A stretch of 43,658 nt of DNA. Source: Bryobacter sp. CoA8 C33 (lineage in GTDB: Bacteria; Acidobacteriota; Terriglobia; Bryobacterales; Bryobacteraceae). Positions 42,277 through 43,658 of this stretch are shown piece after piece. Position 1 is the first letter of the stretch, and each line of letters starts with the position of its first letter. Below the pieces are notes generated by a model. The model was not told the origin of the DNA, made no database searches, and was given only the letters and a program-made list of their open reading frames with translations. The stretch lies in NCBI GenBank assembly GCA_019931185.1, contig JAINDK010000042.1:1-43658 (forward strand). The letters are read 5' to 3'. The position numbers and the translations under genes are program-made.

Positions 42277-43658
42277 TAAAAGTTGTACTTCAGGCCAAAT
42301 TGAATGATGCGTGCGGGCGCGGCGCTGGAAATCACTCCGAAGTTGACGTTCCCGACGGAATTGCCGGGCTGCCCGAAGTTGGTGTGGTTGGGCACATTGA
42401 AGAACTCCGCCCGGAACTGTAAGGACTGGCCTTCAAAAGTCGGAAAATCCTTCAGAATCGACACATCCAGATTGACCCTACCGGGCCCTTTGAGGATGTT
42501 CCGCCCGGCATTGCCGAAAGAGAACGGGTCCGGGCGGCGGAAGGCGGCGGTATTGAACCAGCGGCTGAGTGACCGCTCATCAGAGGGAAGGTTCACCTCT
42601 CCACTGACGTACTGCGCGCGCAATCCACCGACACCTGTATTGGCGTCGCCAATGGATCGGGGAGAAAACGGGATTGCGTTGAGCCAGCTAAAGAAACCAC
42701 CAATCTGCCAATTCTTGAGTGCAGAGTTTGCCAAGCGGTTCATTGACGGGGTTGGGATGGTCGCCGTCCAGCCCAGTCGAAAGCTGTGGGCAATGTGGTA
42801 ATCCGACAACCCGCGCTCCAGGTCCCGGCGCCGTTCGTCTTGCGCAAAGTCGCCGGAGCCGGGGTTTGCGCGGGACGTGCCGTCGTCGATTGCCTTGCTC
42901 CACGTGTACGCGGCGATTAGGCTATAGCCGCGAGAGAATCGCTTCTCCGCCCTTGCCTGCAGTCCGTGATAGTTAGAATTCACCAGGGGGGCCATCGGAG
43001 TCACGGTGCCCACCAGCGGGGAAGGCAGGCGGCGCGGTTGCGCGGGTCCAGGTCCCGGAGGAGCGATGTTGAGCACTTGAAATGCGGAAATCTTGTGCCC
43101 TTGATTGCCGCTGTAACCGATTTCCACGACTGTATCATTGCCCACTTGGCGCTGTAGCGTGGCGCTGTATTGAAAGACGTAAGGCATCACCAGGTCGCGT
43201 GCCAGCGAGAAAATGCGCGGTTGGGTCACAAGGGTGATTCTCGAGCTGCCCTCTCCAAAGGGATCTGTGATCGGCAGGTCGGGACGCAAAGGATCCGCCA
43301 CCGGCGCCTGCCTCACCCCTTGCGGTGGGTTGCTGGTCATGTCATTCAACGGGTTTGCGAAATCTTCGCTAAAGAATGCCCCGAAGCCCACCCGCAGGCT
43401 CGTCCGTCCCCGGCCATCCGCGTTCCAGGCCAGTCCCAACCGGGGAGCCCAGTTGTTCCTGTCCCACTTCGTGGGGTAGCGGCCAAACCTTCCGTCGCGA
43501 ACGTAGGGAATCCCGGGATCCAGGCGAATGTTTGCGAATCCGGCATAGGGGTCGCCCGTCCCCATGCGTACCAACGTGACGTCATTGCCTACAATCGCCG
43601 AGATCAGGTTATCGTTCTTCTCCAGAAAAGGACTGGCCAGTTCGTAGCGCACACCCAG
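42276..43658 (-). CDS. TonB-dependent receptor, C-terminal part (cut by window end)
   Basis: The frame runs off the right edge (the last bases read LGVRYELASPFLEKNDNL), so at least 460 residues of barrel are seen and the signal peptide, plug and any regulatory-like domain lie outside. Features are Oar-like: RNNWAPRLGLAWNADG, YEKRFSRGYSLIAAYTWSKA-like strands, FRAEFFNVPNHTNFGQPG and a terminal IIQFGLKYNF. An upstream ATG inside the barrel at 43652 is not the real start. As first known gene of the sugar operon it presumably imports the glycoside. Confidence 0.93.
   Translation of the reverse strand: MGVRYELASPFLEKNDNLISAIVGNDVTLVRMGTGDPYAGFANIRLDPGIPYVRDGRFGRYPTKWDRNNWAPRLGLAWNADGRGRTSLRVGFGAFFSEDFANPLNDMTSNPPQGVRQAPVADPLRPDLPITDPFGEGSSRITLVTQPRIFSLARDLVMPYVFQYSATLQRQVGNDTVVEIGYSGNQGHKISAFQVLNIAPPGPGPAQPRRLPSPLVGTVTPMAPLVNSNYHGLQARAEKRFSRGYSLIAAYTWSKAIDDGTSRANPGSGDFAQDERRRDLERGLSDYHIAHSFRLGWTATIPTPSMNRLANSALKNWQIGGFFSWLNAIPFSPRSIGDANTGVGGLRAQYVSGEVNLPSDERSLSRWFNTAAFRRPDPFSFGNAGRNILKGPGRVNLDVSILKDFPTFEGQSLQFRAEFFNVPNHTNFGQPGNSVGNVNFGVISSAAPARIIQFGLKYNF

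Overview
The window looks like chromosomal DNA from an Acidobacteriota bacterium, most likely of the Solibacter/Bryobacter type. I infer this from two TonB-dependent receptors that carry or resemble Oar-type carboxypeptidase-regulatory architecture, a GH5 enzyme with the C-terminal extension known as TIGR03437 (typical of Solibacter), and decayed MacB/FtsX-like permeases of the acidobacterial duplicated orphan permease (ADOP) type. No taxonomic marker gene is present, so this is inference.

Layout. 1-1988: scar of two dead insertion sequences (IS21 istA tail, IS110 transposase). 1989-5282 (-): large TonB-dependent receptor. 5582-8944 (+): membrane sensor with PAS, GGDEF and EAL domains. 8840-11154 (-): GMC dehydrogenase and its small gluconate-dehydrogenase-subunit-3-like partner. 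11186-11572 (+): truncated haemoglobin. 11585-17051: a degraded zone holding ADOP permease fragments, a radical SAM remnant without its cluster cysteines, a complete LytTR response regulator, only the ATPase end of its histidine kinase, and a broken IS3-family transposase at the kinase break. 17052-20546 (-): small exported protein, dienelactone hydrolase, MoxR ATPase and beta-lactamase-like hydrolase. 20565-22935: Cys-less ArsC-like protein, DUF2007-like protein and ComM.

23216-29870 (+) is a tightly coupled carotenoid operon: polyprenyl synthase, phytoene desaturase, phytoene synthase, a membrane-anchored sulfite-oxidase-like molybdenum enzyme, a PlsC-like acyltransferase with an altered HX4D motif, and a cytochrome c / copper monooxygenase-like protein. 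The first three should make a desaturated carotenoid backbone; the last three are candidate tailoring or redox partners. This is the best candidate for an undescribed system in the window.

29930-34969 is a tRNA-Val(CAC) locus whose 3' half is duplicated 4.95 kb downstream (59 bp identical), the mark of a tRNA-site integration. Between the copies lie a small HTH protein and a MarR-GH5-esterase operon for polysaccharide breakdown. No intact integrase is visible.

35418-43658 (-) is one coupled sugar-use operon, in transcription order: TonB receptor (cut by the window end), MFS transporter, GntR regulator, Tat-exported GH42-like protein, galactonate-dehydratase-like enolase, SDR dehydrogenase and SMP-30-type lactonase. 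This suggests uptake of a glycoside, hydrolysis, oxidation to a lactone, lactone opening and dehydration of the sugar acid.
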